Source: Bettongia penicillata ogilbyi (lineage: Eukaryota; Chordata; Mammalia; Diprotodontia; Potoroidae). From it: DNA of 64,000 nt. Every line of letters begins with the position of its first letter. Position 1 is the stretch's first letter. The notes under the pieces are model-generated. The model did not search any database, was not told the DNA's origin, and saw only the letters and a program-made list of their open reading frames with translations. Position numbers and translations under genes: made by a program. Shown piece after piece: positions 33,840 through 44,700 of this stretch. Where the stretch lies: contig JAJHZJ010000696.1 of the NCBI GenBank assembly GCA_023548195.1, positions 709,070 through 773,069 on the forward strand, read 5' to 3'.

Positions 33840-34605
33840 CCACTGTTCCAGGGTCTCCTGAAAGCTGCTACCAATGTCTGCTGATTTCACCTTTGCAACA
33901 TCTCTCAAAGACCCCCCCCTTATCTCCTCTGACAGTGTCACCAGTGCTGGTTCAGTCCCTCATCACCTCATGCCTGAACTACTGCAGTATTCTATTGGTG
34001 GATCTGCCCGCCTCAAGTTTCTCCCCACTCCAGTCCACCTCTGTTCAGCTAAAAAAAAAAAAATGATTTTCCCAAAGCTCAGGTCCAATTACCTCACCTC
34101 CCCATTCCATAAACTCCAGTACCTTCCTACTGCCTCCAAGATCAAATACAAAATAATCTGTTGGCATCAAAGCCCTTCATGACCTGACTCTCCCTTACAT
34201 TCCCAGTCATCTTACGCCTTTCTCCCTCACATGGACTGTGGGATCCAGGGAAGGTGGCCCCCTAGCTGTTCCTCCCACAAGACCCTCCTTCTCTCTCCCC
34301 CAGGCCTGAAACACTCTTTCCCCAATTCTATCTACTGGCCTTCTAGGTTTCCTCTAACTCCCAGCTAAAATCTCACCTTCTACAAGAAGTCTTCCCCAAA
34401 CCTTCTTAAGTCCAGAGCCTTTTCTGTTAATTATTTCCTATTTATCCTAAATAGAGCTTGCTTGGTATGGATTTGTTATGTTTTCTCCCCCATTGGACTG
34501 GAAAGGGGGCAGGGGCTGTCTGTTGTCTCTTTTTCTATCTTTTTCTACTTAGCACAGTGCCTGGAACACAGTAGGTGTTTAATTAATGTTTATTGACTGA
34601 TTCAA
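33840..34605 (+). mobile_element. L2 LINE 3' end
   Basis: Long L2 3' region: 'catgcctgaactactgcagt', 'caaagcccttcatgacctga', 'gaagtcttccccaaaccttc', 'cagtgcctggaacacagtag' and 'aattaatgtttattgactga'. A poly-A run near 34052 is internal. No open RT remains. Confidence 0.8.
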
Positions 34606-34809
34606 AGAGTGACAGTGATGGAGGCAATTTGGGGCAGCAGATCCAAGCAGTGGAGAGTTATTTAGGCAAAGAGGCCCTTCTGTTGACCTTCAGGTTGTGA
34701 CTGCCTAGTCTACTCTGATTGTCTGATTCGAGAAGCCATTTGACTTCGGGGATCATGCATCCTTTCTGAAGGCTCAGTCTCAGAGAGGTTTGTAGTCCAA
34801 AGTTGTTGT

Positions 34810-35000
34810 TGTGATGGTTGCTTGTCCTTCATTCTCAAAGAGAATCACAGCGTCAAGGAGGTGATGCCATGACATGCAGTGAATTGGATTTAGGTGAGGC
34901 AGGGCTGTGCAAGGTCACCAGTTTCACTTTCTCCTCCAGAGCCAGAGGTCTGGGTCTGGTGGCCAGATAAAGATCAGGACCACTGGAGATGACCCCTTGT
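34810..35000 (-). mobile_element. 5'-truncated SINE (family of 44039-44390)
   Basis: 'tgtccttcattctcaaagag', 'gtgaattggatttaggtgag', 'gcagggctgtgcaaggtcac' and 'ggaccactggagatgacccc'. Confidence 0.7.
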
Positions 35001-35009
35001 CGTCCAAGG

Positions 35010-35915
35010 GAAAGGGAAACAATCTCCCATATCTGCCCCTTATTGCCAAAGGGACAAATCCCAGGGACATGAGGGCAGTACCCCTAGTTACAGCCGTGGT
35101 GTTGGGGAGAAGTAGCGTGGGGTCCTACCCTGGAGGCACATACAGTTTAACTGTTACTCTCTATTCCCCTAAGTCAAAAACTTGGAAGATGGGAGTGGCT
35201 ATTGAATCTCTAGTCACGGTCTTAGGAGAGGTCTCCTGCTTCTGAGAGAAGTACTGATTTGCTGGGAGGTAGAGCGCACTCAGAGAATCCCAAAACACAG
35301 CTCACAAATAGCCAGGACAGAGGGAAGCACAGAGAGTGAGATCTATTGATCCTAACATGGGGTAAGCATGACTGGGTTCTCCTGCGACTCTTATTTGGAT
35401 CAAGCAGGACCAAATATTGGGGGCAAAAGCCTAGGGGCTTTGACCCATGGTCAAAGTCTTGACTTGTGCTGACTCATAGTAGGGGGAAACACATTTTCAC
35501 AAACCAGATACAATGATTACAATTTTTTGCCTTAAATATAACTATTGATTTAGTGTAATATAAGATCATGAAAATAACAGCTCAACAGGAAATCATAAAC
35601 TAAAGAAACTATAACAATAGTAAATAGATTATAATCCACACCAATCAGCCAGAACTGGCAGAATTGAGAAATATTAAATAGCCTGTCGGCATCTGGCCTA
35701 GGACAGCTCTTGAGTATATAGTAACCCAGTGACTGCGGAGCACTGCAAAGTTGGGATGGATCAGTGACTGCTTTCTAAACTAAAAATCAGCCAGACAAAG
35801 GCCACCCTCAACAGAAAACTAATGATGTAGGAGAAAGATGCCAAACAGCTGCCAACAACACTGAGGAGAGAAAACTAGATTAAAATGTAATTGGGAAACA
35901 GTTAAAATAAATACA
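35010..35915. other. Unassigned sequence
   Basis: AT-rich in its second half. No recognised repeat, RNA or coding region. Confidence 0.35.
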
Positions 35916-35917
35916 AA

Positions 35918-36125
35918 TACAATTTGTTGTTCAACCATTTCAGTCACACTGGACTCTTCATGACTCCATTTGGGGTTTTTCTTGGCAAGGATACTGGAGT
36001 AGTTTGCCATTTCCTTCTCTAGCTCATTTTATAGATGAGGAAACTGAGGCAAAAGGGTTAAGTGACTTACGTAGGGTGGCCTAGACAGAAAGTGTCTGAG
36101 GCCAGATTTGAACTCAGGAAGACGG
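35918..36125 (-). mobile_element. Mar1-type SINE
   Basis: 'ttgttgttcaaccatttcag', 'tcatgactccatttggggtt', 'gtagtttgccatttccttct', 'gatgaggaaactgaggcaaa' and 'ggccagatttgaactcagga'. The SINE head is missing at the right. Confidence 0.85.
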
Positions 36126-36129
36126 GAGG

Positions 36130-36940
36130 GAACCTGAGAGGGAATTATATAAGAGAGGAAAACCCATGTACTTGGGGTCACTCAGAGCTCTAGATTGTAA
36201 CTTTCAATGCTATCAGTCCATTCAGGAACATCCACCGTGACAATAAGCTTAGGGACCAGAATGCCCTACAGCAGCCCTACTTTCTTAGTCTGTGTCTTAT
36301 TCTGTGTCCTTGAAACTCTGTTTCTTTATAATGTGGATGCATATTTTTGAAACTTCCTTTTTAAGATTTTCCAGAAATATTAAGGAATACTATTTCTCTA
36401 GCTTAAAATACTTTGCAGACTTTCCCCTTTTGGGAAAGTGGGTAGAATTAAAGCTAAACCCTTTCTTAGGGAACAAGGATTAATAGTGATAAGCAAACTT
36501 TAGATAAGATCATGTTCTCCCCACCCAGCCTTCAAGGTTAAGATAACGCTAGCAGGAAGGAACTGGAGGAATCCTGGAGGGTAATGGTCCTGGAAGGAAC
36601 TTAAGAGCTTTGGAATGTTAACTCCAACTGGATTTTAACATAATATGATCTTTTTCCTTATTCGAGATAACTATAAACGTTACCTCAAATTGCCTTGGGG
36701 CAAAGTCATGTCGGAAGACATGAAGGACTCTACCAGTTTGGACATCTCTCTCTCCAGCCTAGAAATGGCATGGATATAAATTAATGTTAAATTAAATAAA
36801 ATTGTTTCTGGCAGAAGAGCCTACATTTCAGAGTACGTTATTAGCGTTAGCATTTTCTCTGACAGTCACTGGGGCAGTTTGTTTGTATTTTGACACTTAA
36901 TAGAAACCAGCATGAACCTAAGACTTTCTCTTCAAAAGAC
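36130..36940. other. Unassigned sequence
   Basis: Contains TATATAAGAG near 36146 and AATAAA near 36794, which could suggest a worn LTR. No matching second LTR, primer-binding site or terminal TG...CA pair could be shown, so it is left unassigned. Confidence 0.3.
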
Positions 36941-36949
36941 TTCCACAGT

Positions 36950-37500
36950 TGGTAATTTATTTGGTTGTTATCCCTTCTCAAAGAGGACCAAAATGACATC
37001 ACTACATTGGAGTCAAGGTACAGTGTGTCTGACTGTAGCTGATCTGACCAATCTGAGCTCAGAAGGCTCTATACCGGTCAGGCACAAGTGGTCCATAGAC
37101 CTCCATAAACAACTAAAGAGAGTCAAGTGAGAAGCTTACAGGGTGTTCACCTCTTCGGGGGTGAGGGCTGCCGAGCCCTTTTCAGGACTGCTCATCCGCT
37201 TTTGGTCTCTATGTTCACCCAGCACTCACTTGTGACTCCAAGAAGCTGTAGCACGCACTGAGGCCACACCTCACTAAACCAGTTAGGCAAATGGGCTAAA
37301 TCAGCTTGAAGGTAACCTAGAGGATTCAAATCCATTCGTGAGTATATCTACCCTAAGCATGTGAAGACTTCTGCGAAATGGGCAGATCAGAACAACTTGT
37401 TCCAACCGCCATGAAAGTGGCTGGAGCAGGTGCTGTGGAGCGATAAGAGTTTGGTCACACACTGAAGATGTGATGTTTGGTACTTTCCACTGTTTTGTGG
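36950..37500. mobile_element. Probable marsupial dispersed repeat
   Basis: Segments such as 'cttctcaaagaggaccaaaa', 'gtcaaggtacagtgtgtctg', 'gggctgccgagcccttttca' and 'accagttaggcaaatgggct' have the look of a repeat I associate with marsupial genomes. It is not repeated elsewhere in this window, so the call rests on recall only. Confidence 0.35.
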
Positions 37501-37509
37501 TTTGTTTTA

Positions 37510-38080
37510 GTATCAATCAGGCTGTTCTGTGCTTAGAGATAAAAGAGACCTACGGGGGTGACTCATAATGAAATGATTAAATTGTTCACAGCAAAGGGCT
37601 GTGTTTCCACAGTTTTTGCCCCAGAAGTCCTTGAGAAATCCTTCTGGTCATTTTAGAGTGCTTGGCCAAAACTAGTCAAGAGACCTTGTCTAAGAATGGC
37701 AGAGGTCCTCAGCAATGGCAAACAAGGCTAGAGATGTCTCTGTGCTCAGAAAAAAGACCAAGCTCCCTATTCCAGGGCTCATGAGAGTCAGTGAGCTTTG
37801 GGAACAGGTCCTCCACAATGGAGGTGAGGTCATAATTGAGGGTCCAACTTGGGGAAAGTTGCAGGACTAGGAAAGAATATTTAAAAATGTCTCTCCTACA
37901 AAAGCCTGCATGTCTATCTACCCCACTAGAGAAAGGAAATATGTCCAAAAGGAAACTTTTGGACAAAATGATTTGGCCAGTTTGAAAAAAAAAAGAATCC
38001 TTGTTTGATTTAAAATGAGTGTGCCTTATGGACTTCACTGTGTGAAAGAACGTTGTTCACAAAAGAAATATTTGTCTCTG
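37510..38080. other. Low-copy sequence, nothing recognised
   Basis: No repeat family, RNA gene or homologous ORF was seen. Confidence 0.35.
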
Positions 38081-38232
38081 TCTTTTCTGTGCGTTTTTGT
38101 TGCTATCTGTGCGTTCCTTGAGGTCTGGGACTGCCTTTTGCCTTTTTCTGTATCCCCATTACTTAGAATGGTCCCTAATACTTAGGCACTATGTATGATT
38201 GTTATATATAATCTTGATTGATTGATTGATTG
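38080..38232 (+). mobile_element. L2 LINE 3' tail
   Basis: 'gcgttccttgaggtctggga', 'ctgccttttgcctttttctg' and 'tatccccattacttagaatg', then a (GATT)n-like end 'ttgattgattgattgattga'. Confidence 0.7.
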
Positions 38233-38534
38233 AGTGGAGAAGAGGGAAGATGCTCAGTCCATAAAGAGAACTGATGTCAGTTTAAAAGTTTTTCCTCCAG
38301 TGACTCAGAAATCAAGTGGGGTTTTTTTCAGCTTTCAATTAGAAACCAAGCCCTTTCTGGTGCTTAAAAACTGCCCAGAGGCTAATTGTGAACTTACATT
38401 TTCTTTTTTCAAAATCTCTTACAGCAAAGGAGTTTTTAAATTAGGAGAAGCCAGTGAAATAACAAAGGGAAAGGACGATTTTCCTTTCCTTTAGGAGTTT
38501 GGGTTGCCTGGCTAAAACAGGATTCTCTGAATGA

Positions 38535-38770
38535 TTTTGTTGTCATTTTAGTTGTGGCTGACTCCTCATCATCCCATTTGGGGGTTTCTTTGCAGAGACA
38601 CTGGAGTGGTTTGCTGGTTCCTTCACCAGCTCAGATGAGAAAACTGAGGCAAACAGGGTGAAGTGACTTGCCCAGAGTCACACATCTAATAAGTATCTGA
38701 GGCCATAGTTGAACTCAGAAGATTGATGCCAGGGCCAACATTTTATCTACTCTGCCACTTGGCTGCCCCT
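38535..38770 (-). mobile_element. Mar1-type SINE
   Basis: 'tgttgtcattttagttgtgg', 'cagagacactggagtggttt', 'gagaaaactgaggcaaacag', 'gtgacttgcccagagtcaca' and 'ctctgccacttggctgcccc', antisense and nearly full length. Confidence 0.87.
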
Positions 38771-38889
38771 TGAACGACTTGGTAGGATATAATTGCCTGG
38801 ATAAATTAGAACAAAATCACCTAAAAGGAAATAAGCCTATGCAATACATTTCCAAGTTCTTAAGGAAATGAACTGGAAATATTTGACAT

Positions 38890-39130
38890 TGCCTAGAGGC
38901 AGGGAGATTGTGTAGTGACTACAGCACTGGACCTGGAGTCAGGAAAGATCACAGTTTCAAATTTCTTCTCAGACACTTACTAGCTGTCTGACCCTAGGGA
39001 AATCACTTCCCTCCTCCCAGTCTCAGTTTCCTCATGTGTAAAATGTTTATAATAATTGCCTCAACCTCCCAGGGTTGTTGTTAAGGATCAAATGAGTGAA
39101 TGTATAAAGCCTCTTTACTACTGTTGGGCA
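38890..39130 (+). mobile_element. CORE-SINE (MIR/MON1-like)
   Basis: 'gattgtgtagtgactacagc', 'actggacctggagtcaggaa', 'ttactagctgtctgacccta', 'agtctcagtttcctcatgtg' and 'cccagggttgttgttaagga'. Confidence 0.8.
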
Positions 39131-39139
39131 ACCTCAAAG

Positions 39140-39842
39140 TTTTGGCCCTAAAAGCAAACTTGCAGTGAATTGGAAAGACTGAAGAAAAGTATGCTAAGTT
39201 GCAAAAGTCAATGGAACAAAAGGAACCTGGACATGAAAACAATCTGAAACATAATTTGAAAGCAAAGAGGCAGAATAAAGCAGTTACTAGTATTAGAAAA
39301 TGAAAAACTGAATCAGTACGAAAAGCAAAGTGATCCTAGAAGTGTGCAGAGATCCATCTTGGTTAATCAATGAGTTAAAAAATAAGTGAATTCAAACGAA
39401 AATTAAGGTTTAGTTTACACTGACATGAAGTTGACTTAAAGCTCAATTAAAAGGCAATGAGAAGTTTATAATGAAATTAATCGAAGTAAAAAAACCAAAC
39501 CTGGGAACACCCCTGCACCCAGTCATTGATATTAACTCATCTAGAACCAGATAATTGCCTTCCATTTCGGATTTCCCAATGGAAGGAAACAGAAGGAGTA
39601 ATTGGTCACTTAAATAAAACCTACTGCAATGCCCTCATTTTTGCCATGTGCCAGAACAGCTAGCAAGGGCCATCTTTAAAAAATGTGGGGGAGAGGGGGA
39701 AATTAAGCAACTAATCCAAGATTTTGGAAAGTAGCAACACAGGTTTAAGAAAGATTTAGATCTCATTGAAATAGAAGGATAACACTCCTGTAAAGCTGTG
39801 AAACTCCTCTTGGAGTTGGAATCCATTTCCTCCTTAGGGAGT
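39140..39842 (+). mobile_element. CR1/L3-like LINE relic
   Basis: One frame reads 'VCRDPSWLINELKNK' near 39340, similar to the pre-RT segment of CR1-type ORF2. Interrupted on the right by the HAL1 insertion. Confidence 0.4.
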
Positions 39843-39856
39843 TTGAGTTAGTTTTT
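39843..39856 (+). repeat. Target-site duplication, left (HAL1)
   Basis: TTGAGTTAGTTTTT, identical to 42691-42704 on the far side of the HAL1 element. Confidence 0.9.
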
Positions 39857-42690
39857 CTTTTTCTTTTTCTTAAATATACATTTATTTATTTAACTTTTTA
39901 CATTCATTTTCACAAAATTTTGGGGTCCAAATTTTCTCCCCATTTATCCCTTCCCCCCACCCCAATACACTGAGCATTCTAATTTTCCCTATCACCAATC
40001 TGCCCTCTCTTCTATCATCCCTCCCTTCTCTTGTCCCCATCTTCTCTTTTGTCCTGTAGGGCCAGATGACTTTCTATTCTCCATTAACTATATTTCTTAT
40101 TTCCTAGGAGCAACAACAATACTAAACAGTTGTTCCTAAGACTTTGAGTTCCAAATTCTCCCCATCCCTCCCTCCCCACCCATTCCCTTTGGGAAGGCAG
40201 GCAATTCAATATAGGCCATATCTGTGTAGTTTTGCAAATGACTTCGATTACAGTCGTGTTGTGTAAGACTAACTGTATTTCCCTCCATCCTATTCTGCCC
40301 CCATTGTTTCTATTCTGTCTTTTGATCCTGTCCCTCCCCAAGTATTGACTTCAAATTGCTCCCTCCTCTCATTGCCCTCCCTTCCATCATCCCTCCCTCC
40401 TTGCTTATCTCCTTCTCCCCCACTTTCCTGTATTGTAAGATAGGTTTTCATACCAAAATGAGTGTGCATTTTACTCCTTCCTTTAGTCTAATGTGATGAG
40501 GGTAAACTTCATGTTTTTCTCTCAGCTCTCCTCTTTTTCCCTCCACTAAAAAGTCTCCTGCTTGCCTCTTGAATGAGACATAATTTACCCCATTCCATTT
40601 CACCCTCTCTCCTCTCACTACATTTCTCTCTCACCATTTACCTTAATTTCTTTTAAGATATGGTCCCATCCTATTCAATTCACTCTGTGCTCTTTATCTC
40701 TGTGTGTGCGTGCATGTGTGTATGTGTGTGTGTGCACACATGTACATGTATGTGTGTGCATCTGTGTGTGTGTACATCTGTGTGTGGTCCCACCAACTAC
40801 CCAGATACTGAAACGTTTTAAGAGTTACAAATATTGTCTTTCCATGTAGGAATGTAAACAGTTCACCTTTGCTAAGTCCCTTTTTCATGCTTCTTCTCCT
40901 CCTTGTGTTTGAAAGTCAAATTTTCTTTTCAGCTCTGGTCTTTTCATCAAGAATGCTTGAAAGTCCTCTGTTTCTTTGAAAGACCATATTTTCCCCTGAA
41001 GTATTATACTCAGTTTTGCTGGGTAGATGATTCTTGGTTTTAGTTCAAGTTCCTTTGACTTCTGGAATATCATATTCCATGCCCTTTGATCCCTTAATGT
41101 AGAAGCTGCTAGATCTTGAGTTATGCTGATTGTATTTCCACAATACTGGAATTGTTTCTTTCTAGCTGATTGCAATATTTTCTCCTTGACCAGGGAACTC
41201 TGGAATTTGGCCACAATGTTCCTAGGAGTTTCTCTTTTTGGATCTCTTTCCGGTGGTGATCGATGGATTCTTTCAATACTTATTTTGCCCTCTGGTTCTA
41301 GAATGTCAGGGCAGTTTTCCTTGATAATTTCATGAAAGATGATGTCTAGGCTCTTTTTTTGATCATGGCTTTCAGGTAGTCCCATAATTTTTAAATTATC
41401 TCTCCTGGATCTATTTTCCAGGTCAGTTGTTTTTCCAATGAGATATTTCACATTCTCTTCCATTTTTTCATTCTTTTGGTTTTGTTTTTGGTTTTGTTTT
41501 ATTATTTCTTGGTTTCTCAGAAAGTCATTGGACTCCATCTGTTCCATTCTAATCTTGAGAGAGCTATTTTCTTCAGTGAGCTTTTGAACCTCTTTTTCCA
41601 TTTGGCTAATTTTGCTTTTGAAAGCATTCTTCTCCTCATTGGCTTTTTGAACCTCTTTTGCCAATTGAGTGAGCCTATTTTTCAAGGTGTTATTTTCTTC
41701 AGCATTTTTTTGGGTCTCCTTTAGCAAGGTATTGACCCATTTTTCATGCTTTTCTTGCATCTCTCTCATTTCTCTTCCCAGTTTTTCCTCCACCTGTCTA
41801 ACTTGATTTTCAAAATCCTTTTTGAGCTCTTCCATTGCCTGAGCCCACCAGACATCCACCTCGGATGTCTGGGATACAGAGGCCCCAACCTCCATGTCTT
41901 TCCCTGATGGCAAGCATTGTACTTCCTCATCAGAAATGAAGGGAGGAATGAATATCTCTTCCCCAAGAAAGTAGCTCTCTATGGTCTTATTTTTCTTCCC
42001 TTTTCTGGGCATTTTCCCAGCCAGTTACTTGACTTCTGAGATTCCTCGCCATGCCCGCATAGATCCTCCCAGCTGGTGCTTGGGGTCTGAGATTCAACTG
42101 CTGCTTCCCAGCCTCAGGGCTTTCCGCAGTGGGCATGGCTGCTATTCAATTTGAGCTTAAGTTCTGGTGCTCAGGTGGGGGCAGGGCTGCCTCCCAGGCT
42201 CAGTTCCCTCAGGGGGTTTATGCAGAGACCTTTAGTAATGGCCCTGAGCTCCTGTCAGCTCCAGGAGTCCCAGGCTGCCACTGCCTCTGCTGCTGCCTCT
42301 GCCACTGGCTCCCGAGGGGGCCCAAGCCATGGAGACACCCCGCTCCCCTCTCGGCCAGCCCAAAAGTCTCTCTCACTGACCTGGAGCGCCTGTGGGTAGA
42401 GGGACCTTCCCTGCTGCCGGAGGTTCCATCCCTGAAGCCTGCTCAGATCTGCTCCTCCGGGGCCACGTGGCCAGGGCAGCACAGCGGTGGGCTCTGCTGT
42501 CCGGTGTGCAATGGACCCCTGGGGACAGCTTTCCAGGGCTCTCTGGAACGAAAATCTCCTCCACTGCATTTCTGTGCAGCTTGCTCTGCTCCAGAATTTG
42601 TGGAGAGCTCTTTTTACAGGAAATTTATAGGCTGTGGATTCGGAGCTAGAATACGTGAATCTTTCTATTCCACCATCTTGGCTCCTCCCC
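39857..42690 (-). mobile_element. Complete HAL1 retrotransposon, 2.83 kb
   Basis: On the minus strand it starts GGGGAGGAGCCAAGATGG, runs through a 5' UTR of about 0.68 kb, an intact ORF1, and about 1.0 kb of non-coding tail with a CA/TG repeat just after ORF1. It ends 'gaatgtaaaaagttaaataa' and an A/AAAAAG tail. There is no ORF2. Perfect 14-bp target-site duplications flank it. The second complete copy (58662-61977) is the same size once its insert is removed, so this is a real unit rather than a deletion product. It fits the 'half-L1' HAL1 class. The open ORF and perfect duplications suggest a fairly young insertion. Confidence 0.88.
40885..42012 (-). CDS. Intact L1-type ORF1 protein of HAL1 (RNA-binding chaperone)
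   Basis: Encodes 375 residues with no break. The N-terminus is basic (MPRKGKKNKT). Residues about 52-200 form a long Lys/Glu-rich coiled coil that should trimerise as in L1 ORF1p. The RRM begins near 203 (RRDNLKIMGLPES), and the C-terminal domain covers about 262-365 (RNIVAKFQSS at 264; LKPRIIYPAKLSI at 324). Known L1 ORF1p coats its own RNA and acts as a nucleic-acid chaperone in the retrotransposition particle. With no ORF2 in the unit, reverse transcriptase would have to come from an L1 elsewhere. The start is the first ATG of the family frame, shared with copies at 23958 and 59788. Whether it is expressed is unknown. It is a transposon gene, not a host gene. Confidence 0.88.
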   Translation of the reverse strand: MPRKGKKNKTIESYFLGEEIFIPPFISDEEVQCLPSGKDMEVGASVSQTSEVDVWWAQAMEELKKDFENQVRQVEEKLGREMREMQEKHEKWVNTLLKETQKNAEENNTLKNRLTQLAKEVQKANEEKNAFKSKISQMEKEVQKLTEENSSLKIRMEQMESNDFLRNQEIIKQNQKQNQKNEKMEENVKYLIGKTTDLENRSRRDNLKIMGLPESHDQKKSLDIIFHEIIKENCPDILEPEGKISIERIHRSPPERDPKRETPRNIVAKFQSSLVKEKILQSARKKQFQYCGNTISITQDLAASTLRDQRAWNMIFQKSKELELKPRIIYPAKLSIILQGKIWSFKETEDFQAFLMKRPELKRKFDFQTQGGEEA

Positions 42691-42704
42691 TTGAGTTAGT
42701 TTTT
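42691..42704 (+). repeat. Target-site duplication, right (HAL1)
   Basis: TTGAGTTAGTTTTT, identical to 39843-39856. Confidence 0.9.
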
Positions 42705-42796
42705 GTTAATGATTTTCAAGCTTGATTTCACAGATTCTGGACTTGTTGAGGATATGGAAAAATAACTGGATTTATATTATTAAATCATAAGTTAAT

Positions 42797-43055
42797 CGAG
42801 CAGCCAGGTGGCATAGTAGATGGAGTGCTAGGGCTGGAGTCAAGAAGGCTCCTTTCCCCAAGTTCAGATGTGACCTCAGACACCTAACTAGCTGTGTGAC
42901 CTTCGGCATGTCACTTCATTCCTTGCCTCAGTTTCCTCATCTGTAAAATAAGCTGGAGAAGGAAAAAGAAAATCATTCCAGTATCTTCGTCAAGAAGACC
43001 CAAATGGGATCATGAAGAGTTGGAGACAACTGAGCAACAAAAAAAAAGTCCATCA
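42797..43055 (+). mobile_element. Mar1-type SINE, full length
   Basis: 'gagcagccaggtggcatagt', 'cctaactagctgtgtgacct', 'cctcagtttcctcatctgta', 'aataagctggagaaggaaaa' and 'catgaagagttggagacaac', then 'tgagcaacaaaaaaaaa'. Complete head-to-tail order. Confidence 0.9.
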
Positions 43056-43935
43056 TGGAGGGGGAGGTCAAGATGGCTGGGTAACTGAAAGTGGTCAGTG
43101 GTCCCACCATCCTCTACAAAACCTAACAATTCCACAAAAGTCATCAGACTGAAAGCTGATGGGGAAATCCAAGAAGTCAGTAAGCCTTTTTGAGCATTTT
43201 TCCATTCTGGGTCAATAGAGGGAGACATATAAGGTGGTCTGGTGATGTTGAGGAGAGGGATGTGTCTAGAGCTCTGGGGAAGTGAATCTGAGATTCCCAG
43301 CCCCATATCAGGATTCTACATGGGAACGGATGGACAATGGCAGTCCAAGACACAGACCCAAAGGGAAGGGTAAAAGGGGCTCTGGGCTCAGGATGACTTT
43401 CTAAGGTAAGAATTCCCACAGACCCTGGGCTCAAAGGAGCCAGTTCAAGAAGCCCACAGCAACCCTCTGATTCCAAGCCAGGAGCAGAGCTCACCTTGAA
43501 AACTGCCCCAGAATAACCAGGGCAGCAATCTCACATCAATGTGGAAATCTACTTTGCTTGACTATCTAGGTTTATAACAAGGTTTTCTTTTGTTTTTTCA
43601 TTCTCAGTTGGGGACGGGGGAGATGTTGTGGTGAAAAGCTGCCCAGATATCTTAGCATCAGAGGGCAAAGTAGAAATGGAAAGAATCCACTGGTCACCTC
43701 CTGAATGAAACCCCCAAATGAAAACTCCTAGTAATATTATGGCCAAAATCTAGAGCTCCCAGGTAAAGACAGAGGGCCTGGCAGTGATTCTTCCATGTTT
43801 AGATGATCTTGAATGAAGAATGGGAAGAGTAGGGAAGAGGAACAAACTGGGAGGGGGGAAGGGAGAGAAAGATTGGGAGAAATTATTTCACATAAATAGG
43901 GTACACAAGAAGTAATTTATACATCAAAGTAGGTT
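43056..43935 (+). mobile_element. L1/HAL1-derived composite fragment
   Basis: Starts like an L1-type 5' end ('gggggaggtcaagatggctg'). At 43640-43760 it carries a decayed ORF1 segment equivalent to 'EPEGKISIERIHRSPPE' of the intact copy ('gagggcaaagtagaaatgga'). Most of ORF1 is missing, so this is internally deleted or rearranged. Confidence 0.55.
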
Positions 43936-43937
43936 TC

Positions 43938-44035
43938 TCCTTTGAGCCAGAGTCAAACCAGCAAACCAGCAATAAGGATTTCACAGGTATTGCCACATCT
44001 ACAATCCTCCACTCTATCAACTGAGCTATAGAAGG
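43938..44035 (-). pseudogene. tRNA-Tyr(GTA) pseudogene retaining an intron
   Basis: The minus strand starts CCTTCTATAGCTCAGTTGAT (box A region), then AGAGTGGAGGATTGTAG with anticodon GTA, a remnant intron of about 19 bases (atgtggcaatacctgtgaa), the 3' anticodon arm ATCCTTA, and a T-arm plus acceptor ending GGCTCAAAGGA. The acceptor CCTTC...AAGG pairs only in part. Vertebrate tRNA-Tyr genes are the ones expected to have an intron at this place. Defects: GG to GA in the D loop, a duplicated GCTGGTTT in the T-arm/box B region, and no nearby T-run terminator. Probably not transcribed into functional tRNA. Confidence 0.8.
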
Positions 44036-44038
44036 CAA

Positions 44039-44390
44039 GGGCAGCTAGGTGGTGCAGTGGATAGAGTAGATAGAGCACCAGTGCAGGAGTCAGGAGGACC
44101 TGATTTCAAATCTCACCTCAGACACTTGACGCTCTCTAGTTGTGTGACCTTGGGCAAGTCACTTCACCCCAATTGCTTCATCCTGGGTCATCTCCAGTCA
44201 TCCTAATGAATATCTGGTCACTGGATCCAGATAGCTCTGGAGGAGAAGTGAGACTGGTGACCTGCACAGCCCTCCCTCACTCAAAACAAAGTCAAGTGCA
44301 AGTCATTGTTTCTCTGATGGCATGGTCTTCTTCGGCAATAAAGGATGAACACACATATACAGCAAAGGGGGGGTGTATTATAGGGAGGTA
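44039..44390 (+). mobile_element. Long marsupial SINE with tRNA-like head and unique tail
   Basis: Head 'gggcagctaggtggtgcagt', 'gaggacctgatttcaaatct', 'gttgtgtgaccttgggcaag' and 'tcacttcaccccaattgctt', then a distinct tail 'tcatctccagtcatcctaat', 'gacctgcacagccctccctc' and 'ggcaataaaggatgaacaca'. The tail appears alone and antisense at 15793, 26355 and 34810. It abuts the tRNA-Tyr pseudogene. Confidence 0.82.
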
Positions 44391-44429
44391 ACTGATACTT
44401 AAAACACTCTCACCTGAATTGGTTTAAAA

Positions 44430-44700
44430 AAAAGATTTTTATTATTCAGTCAACATGTGTTACATATAAGTACCATGAGAGATGCTAAGGGTACAAACAC
44501 TGCACAGCAAAGTCCCTGGCCTCTAAGAGCCTAAAATCCAACACGAGATAAGAGGTACACAAACAAATATGATATGAGTAGAACATGATAAAGGCAAAGA
44601 AAAGTAGTACAAGAAACATGAAGAGGGAGAGATTGTTTTTAGATGGGTATATCAGAGAAGGCTTCATTTGGGAGATAGCACATGAACTGGGTATTTGAGG
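44430..44700 (-). mobile_element. Ancient dispersed repeat
   Basis: 'attcagtcaacatgtgttac', 'ctggcctctaagagcctaaa', 'aggcttcatttgggagatag' and 'catgaactgggtatttgagg' match the layout of the unnamed family at 31900. Orientation is uncertain. Confidence 0.4.

Noticed and set aside
36130..36940. Possible solitary LTR (TATATAAGAG and AATAAA about 650 bases apart)
   Set aside because: No second LTR, no terminal TG/CA pair with flanking duplication, and no primer-binding site could be shown.
42129..42725. ORF of 198 codons on the plus strand near 42 kb
   Set aside because: It is the antisense of the HAL1 5' UTR. Equivalent ORFs appear opposite the other HAL1 copies only because the sequence is shared.
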